Assembly (NCBI GenBank): GCA_026315105.1
Contig: CM048745.1
Span: 286,359,747 to 286,423,746, forward strand
Length of the DNA: 64,000 nt
DNA from: Locusta migratoria
Lineage: Eukaryota > Arthropoda > Insecta > Orthoptera > Acrididae
Direction of reading: 5' to 3'
Shown: positions 30,741-41,377 of the stretch, in pieces
Position numbering within the stretch: the stretch's first letter is position 1
Layout: each line of letters starts with the position of its first letter
The notes under the pieces: model-generated
Database searches by the model: none
Told to the model about the DNA's origin: nothing
The model's input: only the letters and a program-made list of their open reading frames with translations
Made by a program: the position numbers and the translations under genes

Positions 30741-31300
30741 CTACTAGAAGAGCACAAGGGTAACTGTAGAAGGGGAGAGATTGACAGATCAGCTGTTGTT
30801 GAACATGTTTTTCAACCAGGTGACCACCTTATTCAATTTGATAACTCAGGTTTTGCTAGCTACAAAGACTGTACAGTCTATAGAAATTGTAAAACACCCC
30901 AATAATTTCATTAGGATGGAGGAGGGCGTGAAACTGAATGAAATCTGGATTCCGGTGTTGAAGAACAAATGCAACAGTCTTCCACCATGGAACGATATTA
31001 ACAACGGACAACGGTAATCGGCAACGACGAATTGCTCGCGCCTGTCCTAAACATCTGACGTCACACCTCTGCGCGCGCGAGTCCTCGTAAACGGAATTTG
31101 GCTGCAGTCAGTAGCGATCTACGGTGTACATCGGACGTACAAAAGTGCCACGATCCCCCTTGAAAATGTCCTCCGCAGATGGGGGCGAAACGTTGGGTTT
31201 CAGTAATAAATCCATTAGACCACGGCATAATATCCCGGAATATTTTAATAATATTGATCTTCACATTAGCCGAGTGAAGATTGGTAGCGAAGGGGTCAAG
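30741..31300 (+). pseudogene. Penelope-like element, GIY-YIG 3' fragment, plus strand
   Basis: The plus strand repeats the end of the same family. It has 'EEHKGNCRRGEIDRSAVVEH' then 'DHLIQFDNSGFASYKDCTVY' (30741-30900), then in another frame 'NNFIRMEEGVKLNEIWIPVL' (30900-30965) and the shared 3' UTR 'cgcagatgggggcgaaacgttggg' (31175). It ends in the hairpin cttcacattagccgagtgaag at 31260-31280. It is similar to 30260-29590 read in reverse but starts further downstream in the protein. The residue matching the catalytic Glu falls in a diverged 'VYRNC' stretch. Confidence 0.82.
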
Positions 31301-31630
31301 ATATTTATTGACATATAGATAAAAGTTTACGTCTAGCACTTAGAACGAAAGAAGTTCAAAAGCACTCAGTCTGTAGGTAAAGAGTTTTTCTGGGATGAAA
31401 CGCTTCTTCCGTATGCAACGGCCTTATTTTTTTCCTGGAAGGCTTTTTGAAGCTTATAAAGCGGTTTGACAAATGTCTCAATGTACTTCGAAATTATGTA
31501 GAAAAGTAGAGATCTAATTTCTATTTTTTTTTCTTTTTTCCTTTTCATAAACTCCGCCCATAGTCGACATGGGAAACTTATTTTCCAATTCCCCCTCGTA
31601 TATATCAGTGAAAATTGAACAGTACTTGAG

Positions 31631-31804
31631 CCGGCCGCGGTGGCCGAGGGGACTGAGGCGCTCCAGTCACGGTCTGCACGGCCACTATGGTCGGGGGGTT
31701 CGAATCCCCCCTCGGGCATGGATATTTGTGCCGTCCTTAGTATAAGGTAGTTGATAAGTAGTTTGTAAGTTTAGGGACTGATGACCCCGTAGTTGTCCCA
31801 TAAG

Positions 31805-31835
<31 letters not shown>
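31631..31835 (+). mobile_element. SINE-A with 15-bp perfect TSD and poly(A) tail: recent insertion
   Basis: The head is ccggccgcggtggccgagg, the B box is ggttcgaatcccc, and the tail is a 29-base A run (31807-31835). The 15-bp duplication tgaacagtacttgag is exact on both sides (31616-31630, 31836-31850). With its near-consensus body, this is the youngest SINE in the window. Confidence 0.96.
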
Positions 31836-31837
<2 letters not shown>

Positions 31838-31850
31838 AACAGTACTTGAG

Positions 31851-33235
31851 ACGCACCGGCTTCACAGGGATGCAATTTATATTAGATATCTATGGAAATC
31901 GAAGTGTGTGTATATAGTTTATTCGTTACTATGTTCTAGATAATAGCATTAAACACAATGCGTACCATGCTTACTCAATCCTTAGCGTGTTTGATCCATA
32001 TTTACATACTAATAGCACAGTGCAACGTATATTTAAGAGTTTACGTCTGAAAATGGGAACGACGGTAGCGCTCCCAGCGGAGGAAACCGTAACGGCACAA
32101 TCATAACGAACAGTGACGGAAGTGGTAACACCATAGTTACAGAAGAATGGCGATTGGCTTTCTCTACTTTTCAGAAATTTCAATTTCCCATACACACATG
32201 CGACAACACACTGTTTCACACAAACCTGAAAAAGTATATGGAGGTTAATAATGGTATTGCAGTTTGTTTCACTGTCTGAAGCTGCGTTGTATTTGACATC
32301 ATTTCCCAGCAATTTTTCCTTGTGAGTTCTCGGCGCAGTAGGACTGTCACTATTTACAACCAAATTATCACGTTCTTCGGCGTTAACCACCCTTTTTATT
32401 TGCACTATATTTGTTCTGTAGTATCTGCTTCCTTTGTTTCGTATTTTTTAAACACTCTTTTTGGTTTAGTCATGATTAAAACTATCAACTATCACCTATC
32501 ACAGGAAATACAGTGGATAACTGCTGTTGTCAAGCACAAACAAATGTACAGTTCGAAGAGTTTACTGTGAAATACCGCTATTGTAGGCAACACGAAACGG
32601 ACAGTTCTCTACAAAACAAAAGAAATCACAACCCTCTAGACTAAATAGTTCCCGAGAAAAACGTCAATATGGGGAATTAAGGAAAAACAAAATTATCAAA
32701 AATGTCCGTTTTCAAATATTTATTTAAAATAGTAAATAATCGAATATTTCAATAAAACCAACACCAAATCAAACAAACATCCATATTTTTCAGATTTTGG
32801 ATAAAAGTAAATATGTGAACTTTTGTCATTTTGGGCGGTACGATTCACCTCGATGAATGGGAGCGTCTGTTTAGCTAGAACGCATGTGATCTATCCGCAC
32901 ATCAACCGCAATCACAGCCTCCAAACAAATATGGAGCTTTGTTTCAGCAATTAGCAATATCTCTATGATCACGTTAGCTGCGCCTAATGTACGGCTGTCT
33001 GTATAACTGGTGAGCAGAAGCCACCTCATCTCCGCAGTGTCTGTTATAGGATCATTACTTTTCACGTTACACGTAAATGACTTAGAAATTGTAAGTTCCG
33101 TTCGGTTTTCTGGGACGATGCTGTAGTTCACAGAGAAGCCTTAAGTTTACAAAATTGTAGCGAAGAGCACTAAGAATTGCAAAATATTTGTAGTGAATGA
33201 AGTTTGCAATAAGCTGCATAGGTCGCTGTACTGAT
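31851..33235. other. Unassigned; short homology to 46480-46560
   Basis: Around 31955-32010 the text (accatgcttactcaatcctt, then agcgtgtttgatccatattta) resembles 46500-46555, so both belong to an unnamed repeat. A 144-codon minus-strand frame at 31971-32405 overlaps it but shows no known motif; I do not call it a gene. The rest (32580-33235) is AT-rich with nothing recognised. Confidence 0.4.
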
Positions 33236-33239
33236 AAGT

Positions 33240-33320
33240 CATGAAGTGGTTACAATTAGACTATTTTACCGCGTTTCGGCCTGGGCCATCATCAGAATCT
33301 GACAAAGGAGAGTAATAATT
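33240..33320 (+). other. Retroelement-tail-type motif (gcgtttcggcc...catcatcag)
   Basis: The 'cgcgtttcggcctgggccatcatcag' style motif resembles those at 1072-1135 and in the PLE 3' UTRs (29660, 31180). No coding sequence is attached. It suggests a short 3' remnant only. Confidence 0.3.
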
Positions 33321-33984
33321 ATACAATATGAGAACAGAAATATTGCAAATATATATTTTGTGAAGATAAAGTTCAACACACGTACCCAGTATACACTGAT
33401 TACAAGTTAGTCAGTACTAATCATTATGTTCTTTACGTAGCATCAAGGAGCAGACTGAGGGTACAGTAATGGTACAATACATGTTTATAGATTTTTAGTC
33501 GCCAGATGGCGTACCGTTCATTACATATGTCTAGTAGCGCCTTTCCAAATGAAGTTAAAATTAAAATTTAGCAGTACAAAAATAAAAATAAAAATAAAAA
33601 TTATACAAATGCTCTTTACATGTCCTATACGGTAACAAAAAGAATAAATGTCACTTATCGTGCCATGATACAAAACATGGGTGGGTCAGAATAGATCACA
33701 GGAACAGAGCGTCAGAAAGCTATACTATTACAACATATTAAGGACAAAGATTAATAGTTGGTACTGAGGGTAGTAATCGACCACAAACTAAAAATCTAAC
33801 GTTTTTCGAATAGACAGTGCTGTTTATTACTCATCAGACTGGCATCCTTATCAGATAGGATCCAAAGAGAAGATGCAAAGAAAGAGCAGTACGCGTTGTT
33901 TCTTCAGCAAGGACGAAAACATCGCGAAGATGCTCAGTCAGCACCAGTGGTAGAGGCCGCAACATGGCGTAGCCTATACTTAAA
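33321..33984. other. Unassigned spacer
   Basis: No gene is recognised. An aataaaaataaaaataaa simple run lies near 33580. Confidence 0.4.
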
Positions 33985-34200
33985 ATTTCGAGAACCTACT
34001 TACGTAGAATAGCAAACCAGTATGCTTCTTCCTCCTGCATATATCACGCGAAAAGACCAGGAAAATAAAAGTAGAGTCGACACCACACGGAAGCTTACCG
34101 GCAACCATTATCACGAGTCGTACACGACTGAAACAGGGAAAAGGAGTTCGTGACAGTAGTAAACAATGTTCTGTTAGACATACGTCGTAAAATGTCTTTT
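33985..34200 (+). mobile_element. CR1-like LINE 3' remnant (plus strand, very degenerate)
   Basis: The text 'cctcctgcatatatcacgcgaaaagacca ... gaaaataaaa' and 'cttaccggcaa' matches, with many changes, the pre-terminal region of the CR1-like copies at 17690-17750 and 58600-58680. The hexamer tail is missing. Confidence 0.5.
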
Positions 34201-34705
34201 ACAGTTGTAGATGTAATGCAACAGTCCCTATTTGTTTAATTTTTCGGTGTTATTGCCGTCGGAGCAGGTAACAGCCTGAGACAGGTTCGTTTTTTCCTTC
34301 CTTCCCTATAATAGTTGCAATCCGACAATTCTGCGTCAGCATACTATTCCATAGAGCTCTGAATCACCGTTCTCTTGTCAATAACCATACGCGACCTCGC
34401 CAGAACTGCGCCATTTCCAGTATTGTACAGACGTTTTCATTAACCTTCAACTATAAAGATAAACTAAATCAAGTTTTTCCCATAGCGAGGCACAGGTCAC
34501 AGGTCACTAGCCGCAGCATTCTTAGAAAGTAGGTCCGAACAGCCTATTAAATACTGTCAGTGGAATTCTGGTCAAGTCTGTATAGCACACACAGAACTCG
34601 ATTCTTGGACCAACACCACTAAATCAATGTATATACAGTAAGCGTGCTGCTAACACTTTGAAACGAGTCCTAGTACAATAAAGGGAGTTTGTGTGGTACC
34701 CCTTA
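34201..34705. other. Unassigned spacer
   Basis: No coding or repeat structure is recognised. Confidence 0.4.
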
Positions 34706-34707
34706 CA

Positions 34708-34986
34708 CCACCGAGCAAGGTGGCGCAGTGGTAACACACTGGACTCGCATTCGGAACGATGGTGGTTGAAATCCACCTCCGGCCATCCAGATTTAGGTTT
34801 TCCGTGATTTCCCTAAATCATTCCAGGCAAATGTCGCGATGGTTCCTTTGAAAGGGCACGGCCGATTTCCTTCCACATCCTTAACCAAACATCCGAGCGT
34901 AAGATCCGTCTCTAATGACCACGCTGTCGACGGGACGTTAAACTCCAAGCTTCCTTCCTTCCTTCCTTCCTTCCTTCCTTCCTTCC
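34708..34986 (+). mobile_element. SINE-B (second tRNA-derived family) with (CTTC)n tail
   Basis: The tRNA-like head gcaaggtggcgcagtggtaa has an A box and a decayed B box (ggttgaaatcc). The conserved body reads 'ttccctaaatcattccaggcaa', 'gggcacggccgatttcctt' and 'cgacgggacgttaaa', and ends in (CTTC)n at 34953-34986. Copies recur at 60345-60562 (minus) and 63055-63305 (plus). Confidence 0.88.
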
Positions 34987-35010
34987 CCTTTCACCTCTGG
35001 TAGTGCTGCT

Positions 35011-35208
35011 CAAAATTTTCAAATGTTTGTTAAGCTTAAGGGACTTAACTGCGGGGTCATCAGTCCCTAAACTTACAAACTACTTATTAACTAGCTTATA
35101 CTAAAGACGGCACATACATCCATGCCTTAGGGGGGATTCGAACCCCCGACCGTAGCGGCCGTGGGGACTGACTGGTGCGCCGCAGGCCCCTCGGCCAATG
35201 CGGCCGGC
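35011..35208 (-). mobile_element. SINE-A with 11-bp TSD
   Basis: The minus-strand copy has its B box at 35130-35145 (complement ggttcgaatcccc). It is flanked by gtagtgctgct at 35000-35010 and 35209-35219. Confidence 0.93.
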
Positions 35209-35220
35209 GTAGTGCTGCTT

Positions 35221-36060
35221 ATGTAAAAAAAAAGAGTAGCACCGTGGTTCGGAATCCACGTTAAACTGAAGGTTCCCTATAACTCGCAGGGTAAGTCAGT
35301 TCGAAGGTCGGAGGAAGGCAGCGGCATTCAACCTCCAAACAGGACCATGCCTAGTAAAGCATTATGGTGTTCAAACCAATCTTCGTATTGGTGACTGCTT
35401 TACCTTTTTACCCCTATATCCCTGAAAAAGGTTCCCGTTTTTAACTGAAGAGAGTAGTTTTGAAGATATAAGAGCTGAGAAGAAATATTTAGAACATTGC
35501 AGAAAATTCGAGAGTATTTGAAAATATTCCAGAACATTATAGAGCATTCCATTGCATTCCAGAATGATCTACAATGATCCAGGATGTTGTGGAATATTAG
35601 GTAATGTAACTTTCGGGAAGATTCTAGAATCTCCTGGAACATCCCACACCATTGTGGAATTTTATGGAACTCTCTAGAAATGTTGTGAAATCTTATGGAA
35701 CATTGTGTACCATTCGAAGTCTTTTTGGAATATTCCGTAATTTGCCACTCTTGGGACTACCCATTTGTAAACAGGGTGTTGCAGGAGAAATAGTAAATAT
35801 TTTAAGTGGTAAAATAGACGAATTGTAATAAAATGCCACATAACATGTCTCCAATTTTTGACAACAAACGGAGCTGTTTCTACGTAACTCAAACAAATTA
35901 AAAGCAAAGTAAATCAGGACATTTTCAGACAATTCCGTCGTCTCTTTAACGTACTGAATCAAAACCATAATTTTACTTTCTAACAGTTAATTATTATTTA
36001 GTTAACCTTTTTTTGAGCTTACAACGCCATTTTCAGCGGTTAATAAAATGAAAATAAACC
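35221..36060. other. Unassigned; degenerate GAA/TTC-rich short repeats at 35480-35740
   Basis: From 35480 to 35740 there is a loose succession of 10-13-bp motifs like gaacattcca, agaaaattc and tggaatattcc. They resemble repeated inverted GAAnnTTC pentamers but carry no fixed period. No gene is recognised in the interval. Confidence 0.45.
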
Positions 36061-36135
36061 ACTGAATACGAAGAGAGGCTGGGATTTGAACCCGGGACTT
36101 CCTGCTTAATAAGCAGACGCCGAATATGAATATAC
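36060..36135 (-). other. tRNA-like module (repeat-borne)
   Basis: On the minus strand, cgtctgcttattaagcagga can form an anticodon-like stem-loop, followed by agtcccgggttcaaatccc as a T arm. The acceptor ends do not pair, so it is not a functional gene. A run of 22 T follows at 36224-36245. Confidence 0.5.
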
Positions 36136-36479
36136 TCATGTTTTTAGTTCAATATGTTGACTTTCTACCAAGGAAACGACGAGAGAATCCGTGAAAAATG
36201 TCCTCATTAGCCTTTGCTTTCAATTTTTTTTTTTTTTTTTTTTTTGGGTTATATACACAGCTTATCTCTGTACTCAACAAAAATTGCACACATGTTATAT
36301 GCCAGTTTCATTGTGATTCGTCTGCACTACCACCTCCTAAAATATTTCCTACCCTCTTGAAACATCCTGTATAAAGCAAGATCCGCCGTGCGTTGTAACG
36401 TCAGATTAGTATCATTGACGAATGGAGGAACCCAAAAAATAGTCCAGAGATTGAATAATAAAAAAGAGAAATATGAGTA

Positions 36480-37200
36480 AGAGTCGCGCAAATTAAGCTG
36501 ACACTCAGCGCAGTGGCTGATGGGTGCCATTCATGGACGCTCGCATAAGCAACCGCACCGAGTGTCAATTTCCACGAATAACAAAGTGACGTATGATTGA
36601 ATACGTGGTACAGTTAATGAGACTTGACGCCTGGACGATAGGCACACACACGACTCTGTATATTGCACACGTTGCCTCATTGTCGTTTCAGTGGCGGATA
36701 GTAAAGGAATCACCATGTTTCGTCTCCAGTTATTATCCTGTTGAGAAACGTCGGATCCTCATCCGTGCAACTGACGTCACCACAAGTCGTCGTGCGACTA
36801 CGTTGGTCTTGCTACAGGATTTGTGGCTCTCTGTGTTGGAGACATGTCGAGGTCGTTCGTCAGAATTTTGTGGCGAGTGTCATGGCTGACTCCTACTGCT
36901 GCTGCTGCTGCGAGAGCGTCTACTGATAAAGAGCGGTTAGCGAGCATCGACGCTGCAACTACCCGGATCTTAGGTTCCGTTCAAACTGTTCGTGGCCGAC
37001 CAGTACGCACGTCATCTTCCAAACTGCCCCGTCCTTGCACACAACACTGCGACTCAATGCAGCCTCACCGTACACCTGCTGCATCATTTCAAGCGTTTCG
37101 GCAGTGATTTTGCCTAATTTCTGTCGGAACTGTATGTTTGCCCGTGACGTCAAGGTCAGACTGGTGCAATCAACTCACCATCACAACGACTGTACGTCTG
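36480..37200 (-). pseudogene. Mariner-family transposase, decayed
   Basis: Reading the minus strand from 37153, the N-terminal HTH block 'RANIQFRQKLGKITAETLEMMQQVYGEAALS' (shown here in parts) is diagnostic of mariner. A later frame has 'SHDTRHKILTNDLDMSP' (second HTH) near 36850, and then 'FLNRIITGDETWCFLYYP' near 36720. The first catalytic Asp of the mariner DD(34)D triad lies in 'TGDETW'. Frames change at least three times and the C-terminal Asp residues are not seen. No TIR pair was identified. Confidence 0.85.
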
Positions 37201-37565
37201 CTTCCAGAACATGCACTAAACTATCTCTGGCAGGAACGAGACACCAACTGACATAGCTGACATCGTGGTATGATACTATACCTTACAGTGCAGCAGAGGG
37301 CCGTCATGTGGACCGTCTCATGACTTACTGAGTGTAAGATGTTTTTCTTTCTTTCTTTCTCTTGAGCCCTTTTCCCGTACAGGCAGGTTAGGCTTTTGGT
37401 TATTCGGAATTGGCATCTTAATATTGACGGGTTGGCCGGTTTCCCTTCCTGCCGCCATACCATGCACCCCTGGAGGAAATGTGTACCCCAAATGTCTGTA
37501 TATAGTGTTATATGTGTGAAAGTGTAAAGTGTTACGGAATGTTTGCGACTCGTGTAACTGAGGCG
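37201..37565. other. Unassigned spacer
   Basis: No gene is recognised. A short tttctttctttctttctc tract lies near 37343-37362. Confidence 0.4.
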
Positions 37566-37569
37566 GGAC

Positions 37570-37755
37570 TTGAGGACCAGCCGGGTATTCACTTAGGTGG
37601 ACGTGCAAAACCGCCTAAAACCACATCTAGGCTGGCCGGCACTCCAACCCCCTTCGTTAATGCGCCGGGCGGATTCGAACTGGGGCCGGTACGGCTCCCC
37701 GTCTCGGAAAGCGGAGCTTTAGACCACACACACACACCTTACCAAGCGGGTTGAC
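37570..37755 (-). mobile_element. SINE-C fragment (third tRNA-derived family)
   Basis: On the minus strand, the B-box-like cagttcgaatccgcccggc is followed by the family body (ggccagcctagatgtggttt, ggcggttttgcacg). The tRNA-like 5' head is altered by a short (CA)n run at 37723-37737. No target duplication was seen. Confidence 0.6.
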
Positions 37756-37984
37756 TGTAACTTGTATAAATCGAAAATAACATTTGAAAAGTGTATCCTC
37801 CAGGCATTAGTGTGTGTTCTTAGTGTTAGTTTAAGTAGTTAAGTCTGTAGACCAGTGACATTAATAGTTTGGTACCTTAGGTTCAAAAACATTTGAAAAT
37901 TATATAAGTTTACTTAGGGTATTTGCTAGTAAAAAAGTTAATTTGGTTTATATTTTAGATTATGTCGAAACGTAAATGAGATGT

Positions 37985-38165
37985 TCGAAATGTTCAAATG
38001 TTTGTTAAGCTTAAGGGACTTAACTGCGGGGTCATCAGTCCCTAAACTTATAAAGTACTTATGAACTACCTTATACTAAATACGACGTAAACATCCCTGC
38101 CCGACCGTAGTGGACGTGCAGACTGTGACTGGCGCGCCGTAGACCGCTCGACCACTGCGGCCTGC
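37985..38165 (-). mobile_element. SINE-A, slightly deleted
   Basis: The tail is acaaacatttgaacatttcg and the body matches 35011-35208. The B-box region is shortened by about 20 bp. No clear target duplication. Confidence 0.85.
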
Positions 38166-38306
38166 TGGAAGAGATGGACATAGAGGTTGGTGGCCGGTTC
38201 CGGGTGCGAGGGGGGAGGGGGGAGAATTAATAGCTGGATAATAGGGAAGAGGAATAGATAGATATTTTGCAGGATGAGAAGACGGACAGAGGACGGAGGA
38301 GGAATT

Positions 38307-38339
<33 letters not shown>

Positions 38340-38951
38340 CACTGAAGCCAGTATTTCACAAGACGTATATAGCTCATCTAAAAACTCCCAGAAAAAGACT
38401 ACATCACTACAAAAACTTAATAAATCTTCTTTAAACAATACCTTCTCAAAGTGCAAGTACATTACATGAGTATCGTGATGATTGTTCATTGTAAATATAA
38501 TTTCATTGTACATGAGGTAGCTCCGTATGTTATCATTACAGTGTAGCACACTCCGGTTGAAGAAGTAGCATTACCTACATTACATAACCATTTACTCGTA
38601 TGTTAATTCAAAGTGCAAGGTCTGAAAATTTACACCGGTGTCCGATAATCGCCATAAGATGGCGTTTTTGTGTTCTTTCGCAACTGTGGGCGGGAACTAC
38701 CGAACAATGAAGGATTTTTTGAATTAAATAAAACTAACCTAGGGTAAGGCAAATGCCACGCCGAGGCTCATTGCATGAATGCTCAGGAAGTGTAGTCCGT
38801 CAACAAAGCAAGCAGCTTACTAAAAGTTCGCAAAGTACTTTCCATGTGGGGCTGATAGAAGAGATAGAGAAGATCCTGCCGTGAGCACCACGCTTATTTA
38901 TAGGTCCACTAGCAAAACGCCCCGACTTTACAAAGATAATTTATACCTATA
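38166..38951. other. Unassigned, with a (GA)n-(G)n tract
   Basis: The (GA)n/(G)n tract at 38305-38339 yields meaningless LSLSLS frames. No gene is recognised in the rest. Confidence 0.5.
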
Positions 38952-39440
38952 CTAGCTGAAAACCCGAAGTTGCCCGGGTGTTTATTTATTACTACCTGTA
39001 GTTAGTACTTCTCCTATCCCTTCTCTCTCTGTCCATCTTTTCTCTAATAACGTGTTATATTTATCACAGAATATACAAAAATTTAAGTACAGTATCGAAA
39101 CAAAGAAAGACAGTATTCAAATGATGCGTAACATTCATACATTCATTTAATTTACAACTGTACAGTAAACAATATTTTTTGTTTCTTGTCCAGGATCTAA
39201 TATCAATAATTTCTTTGGTGAGACTATCCCACAGCAAGTGACAGTTATCCGAGTGAGACACATAGGTATATCAAATCCACTCACAGTAGTGAATACATTG
39301 CCCCGTAGTTTATTAATCGTAATAGGCCAAGTCTCACTGGAAACTGTCTCTTGAAGTTAAAACCCAGATCTGTCGTAAATAATGGGCATTCGTTGGATGT
39401 ACTTTGTTTCATCCTGATCATTTTCTTATAACTCTACAAA
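38952..39440 (-). mobile_element. Helitron-like 3' end, second family, minus strand
   Basis: On the minus strand the hairpin acccg...cgggt (38962-38979) is followed 10 nt later by CTAG and then T (terminus at 38952). This again fits the Helitron 3' rule, but the sequence differs from the 3054 family. The body to the right (39000-39440) has no recognised protein. Confidence 0.5.
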
Positions 39441-39471
39441 ACTTTATTGGTATCGCCTGCATCCGTGTGCG

Positions 39472-39971
39472 TCCCCTCAGGGGACTCACCGCTCTGTGGT
39501 GAGTACGTGCGTGGCGAGCACGGGGCCCCAGCCTTTGTAGCACTCTTTCCTTTCCGTGCTCATGACGCTTCTTCTGTCCTTTTCCCCTCTCTTGGGGACC
39601 GAGTTTGTGCATCCTTCGGGGAACCCAAGTTCTGACCCTTTTGGCTTTACAATCTTCTTTCACCTCTTTCTTTGCCTCTGCGTTTGAGGCTTCTCCTCCT
39701 ACTATTTCTCTCTTCCTCCTCCCTGTACGCACTTGAAGGCCACCCATATGGGTGACTGGGTAATGCGTAAGTCCCAGCCCCGGGCTGGCATGTAGGGTGC
39801 GTGCGTACCCCCTGGTTAAGGCCAGGCCAGGGGAGGGGCGATTGCCTGCGCTGATACCTTCCCGATTCGCCGATTGGTCCCTCCGTCTGTAGATCGGGAG
39901 GTGTGACCTGGGGTGTGAACAATCACCCAAGGCGGGTGTGCTTCCGTTGGGGGCCCCCAGCAGGAAGGAGC
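39472..39971 (+). promoter_or_regulatory. 5' UTR / internal promoter region of the I-clade LINE
   Basis: 500 bp of GC-rich untranslated sequence from the 5' junction to the ORF1 start. LINEs of this group use internal, TATA-less promoters located here. This is inferred from position; no specific downstream promoter motif could be confirmed. Confidence 0.6.
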
Positions 39972-41170
39972 ATGCCATCGGAGACACTGGCAATCGTGGG
40001 GGATACAACCGCGATGGTTCTAAAAAAAAGAAAATGGAAAGAGCCTTTAGAAATTGATGTACTAGACAATAGTGTGTCTGAACGGAAAAATTTACACACA
40101 TCAAAGTTCCTTGTGGTGACCCGTACTGAGGAAGGACAATCCTTTTCGTCGGTGAACCCATTTATTATTCAAAAAGGGGTTGATGCCATTGCCGGCCCAG
40201 TTAAGACCTGCAACCGCCTACGTAATGGAACACTACTGTTAGAAACAGAAAGTGGCTCCCAGGCACAGCGGCTGCTTAAGGCTACTCTGCTCCACAGCTA
40301 CCCGGTTCGTGTTGAGCTCCATCCGACCCTCAATTATTCCCGAGGGGTAGTCTTCTCGGCCAGTTCGGACGGTCTGACTGAGGATGAACTGAAAGAATAT
40401 CTGGCAGCTCAAGGCGTCGTCGCAGTACACAGGGTGACAAAAAAAGAGAACAATGTTGTAGTGCCCACTCGCACAGTGTTTCTGACCTTCGACCGAGTGG
40501 CTCTGCCGCCGAAGATCAAGGCAGGGTACGAGGGCATCACAGTACGACCTTATATCCCTAACCCTACTCGGTGTTATCAGTGCCATCGATTTAACCACAC
40601 AAGCCAGTCTTGCAAGAACCCAGTCATGTGTCACCTGTGGTAAAGAGGCCCATGAGGGGATTTGTCCACCACCGTCCCCTCATTGCATCAATTGTAACGG
40701 GAATCATGCTGCTTCCTCCCGGGAATGTCCCGTGTTTGCCGATGAACGAGCCATCCAGGAAATCCGTGTAAAGGAAAAGGTTCCCATACAAGTTGCACGT
40801 AAGATGTACGCCAGTCGTAAGCCCAAGACCCCGCCGCGTGGTAACTACAGTACTGTAGTTGCAACGCCTCCACCAACACGGGATATGGCCACACAGACTT
40901 GTGACCTACAGTTTACGACAGTAGTTGTCAAACAGTCTACATCGACAACGGCGTCACGTTCAACGAAAAGTGAGTACCTCTTCCAAGTCTTCATCTTCAT
41001 CTTCAGCTGTGAAACCACAGATAGAGACGCGAAAGTCTAAGAAAGAGCATTCGCGCGAGGATTTCCTCCGCACCCCTACCAAAACATCTGAGCCAACCAA
41101 GGAGCTTCACCAGGGCTCCAAGAAATCAAATAGAGGGAAAACTCTCCCCCCCTCCTACCTCACAATGTGA
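39972..41170 (+). pseudogene. I-clade LINE ORF1 (gag-like, zinc knuckles)
   Basis: The start ATG at 39972 gives MPSETLAIVGDTTAMVLKKR. An esterase-free gag-like region follows with an RRM-like fold typical of I/Jockey ORF1 (residues about 40-190: FLVVTRTEEGQSFSSVNPF, ..., 'LTEDELKEYLAAQGVVAVHR'). Three CCHC knuckles come next. The first, C-YQ-C-HRFN-H-TSQS-C, is intact at 40572-40613. The second breaks at about 40636-40642, where two bases appear lost inside 'CHLC', giving a stop after 'MCHLW'. The third, C-IN-C-NGNH...C, is readable in the shifted frame (40695-40735). A second frameshift occurs near 40960, after which a Ser-rich basic tail (SSKSSSSSSAVKPQIETRKS) runs to 41170. The protein binds LINE RNA. 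Confidence 0.9.
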
Positions 41171-41377
41171 CGATGGCATCCCCTGGAAGCCTATAGTCCC
41201 TCCAGGTGCATCAGCCAAAGATGGGGCTGCCGACCACACTCACGCAGCTGCTGTGGTAACCTCTGAGAATATGGAGCAAGACCCTCCCGTCTCAGACACC
41301 ACCAGTTGCGAACATTCGCACTGTGGGCCGCCGCCTTCGTCGGGCTGATGTCCACCTTCATCTCATTTTATCCCATT

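Noticed and set aside
31971..32405. 144-codon minus-strand frame
   Set aside because: No known domain, and it overlaps a segment shared with 46480-46560; treated as unassigned repeat.
35480..35740. Functional heat-shock promoter
   Set aside because: The pentamers are loose, with no TATA box or coding sequence nearby.
38066..38549. Two overlapping minus-strand frames rich in LSLSLS and Pro
   Set aside because: They arise from the (GA)n/(G)n tract and a SINE-A; no protein motif is present.
39418..40161. 247-codon minus-strand frame opposite the LINE 5' UTR
   Set aside because: An antisense shadow of a GC-rich untranslated region; no recognisable protein.
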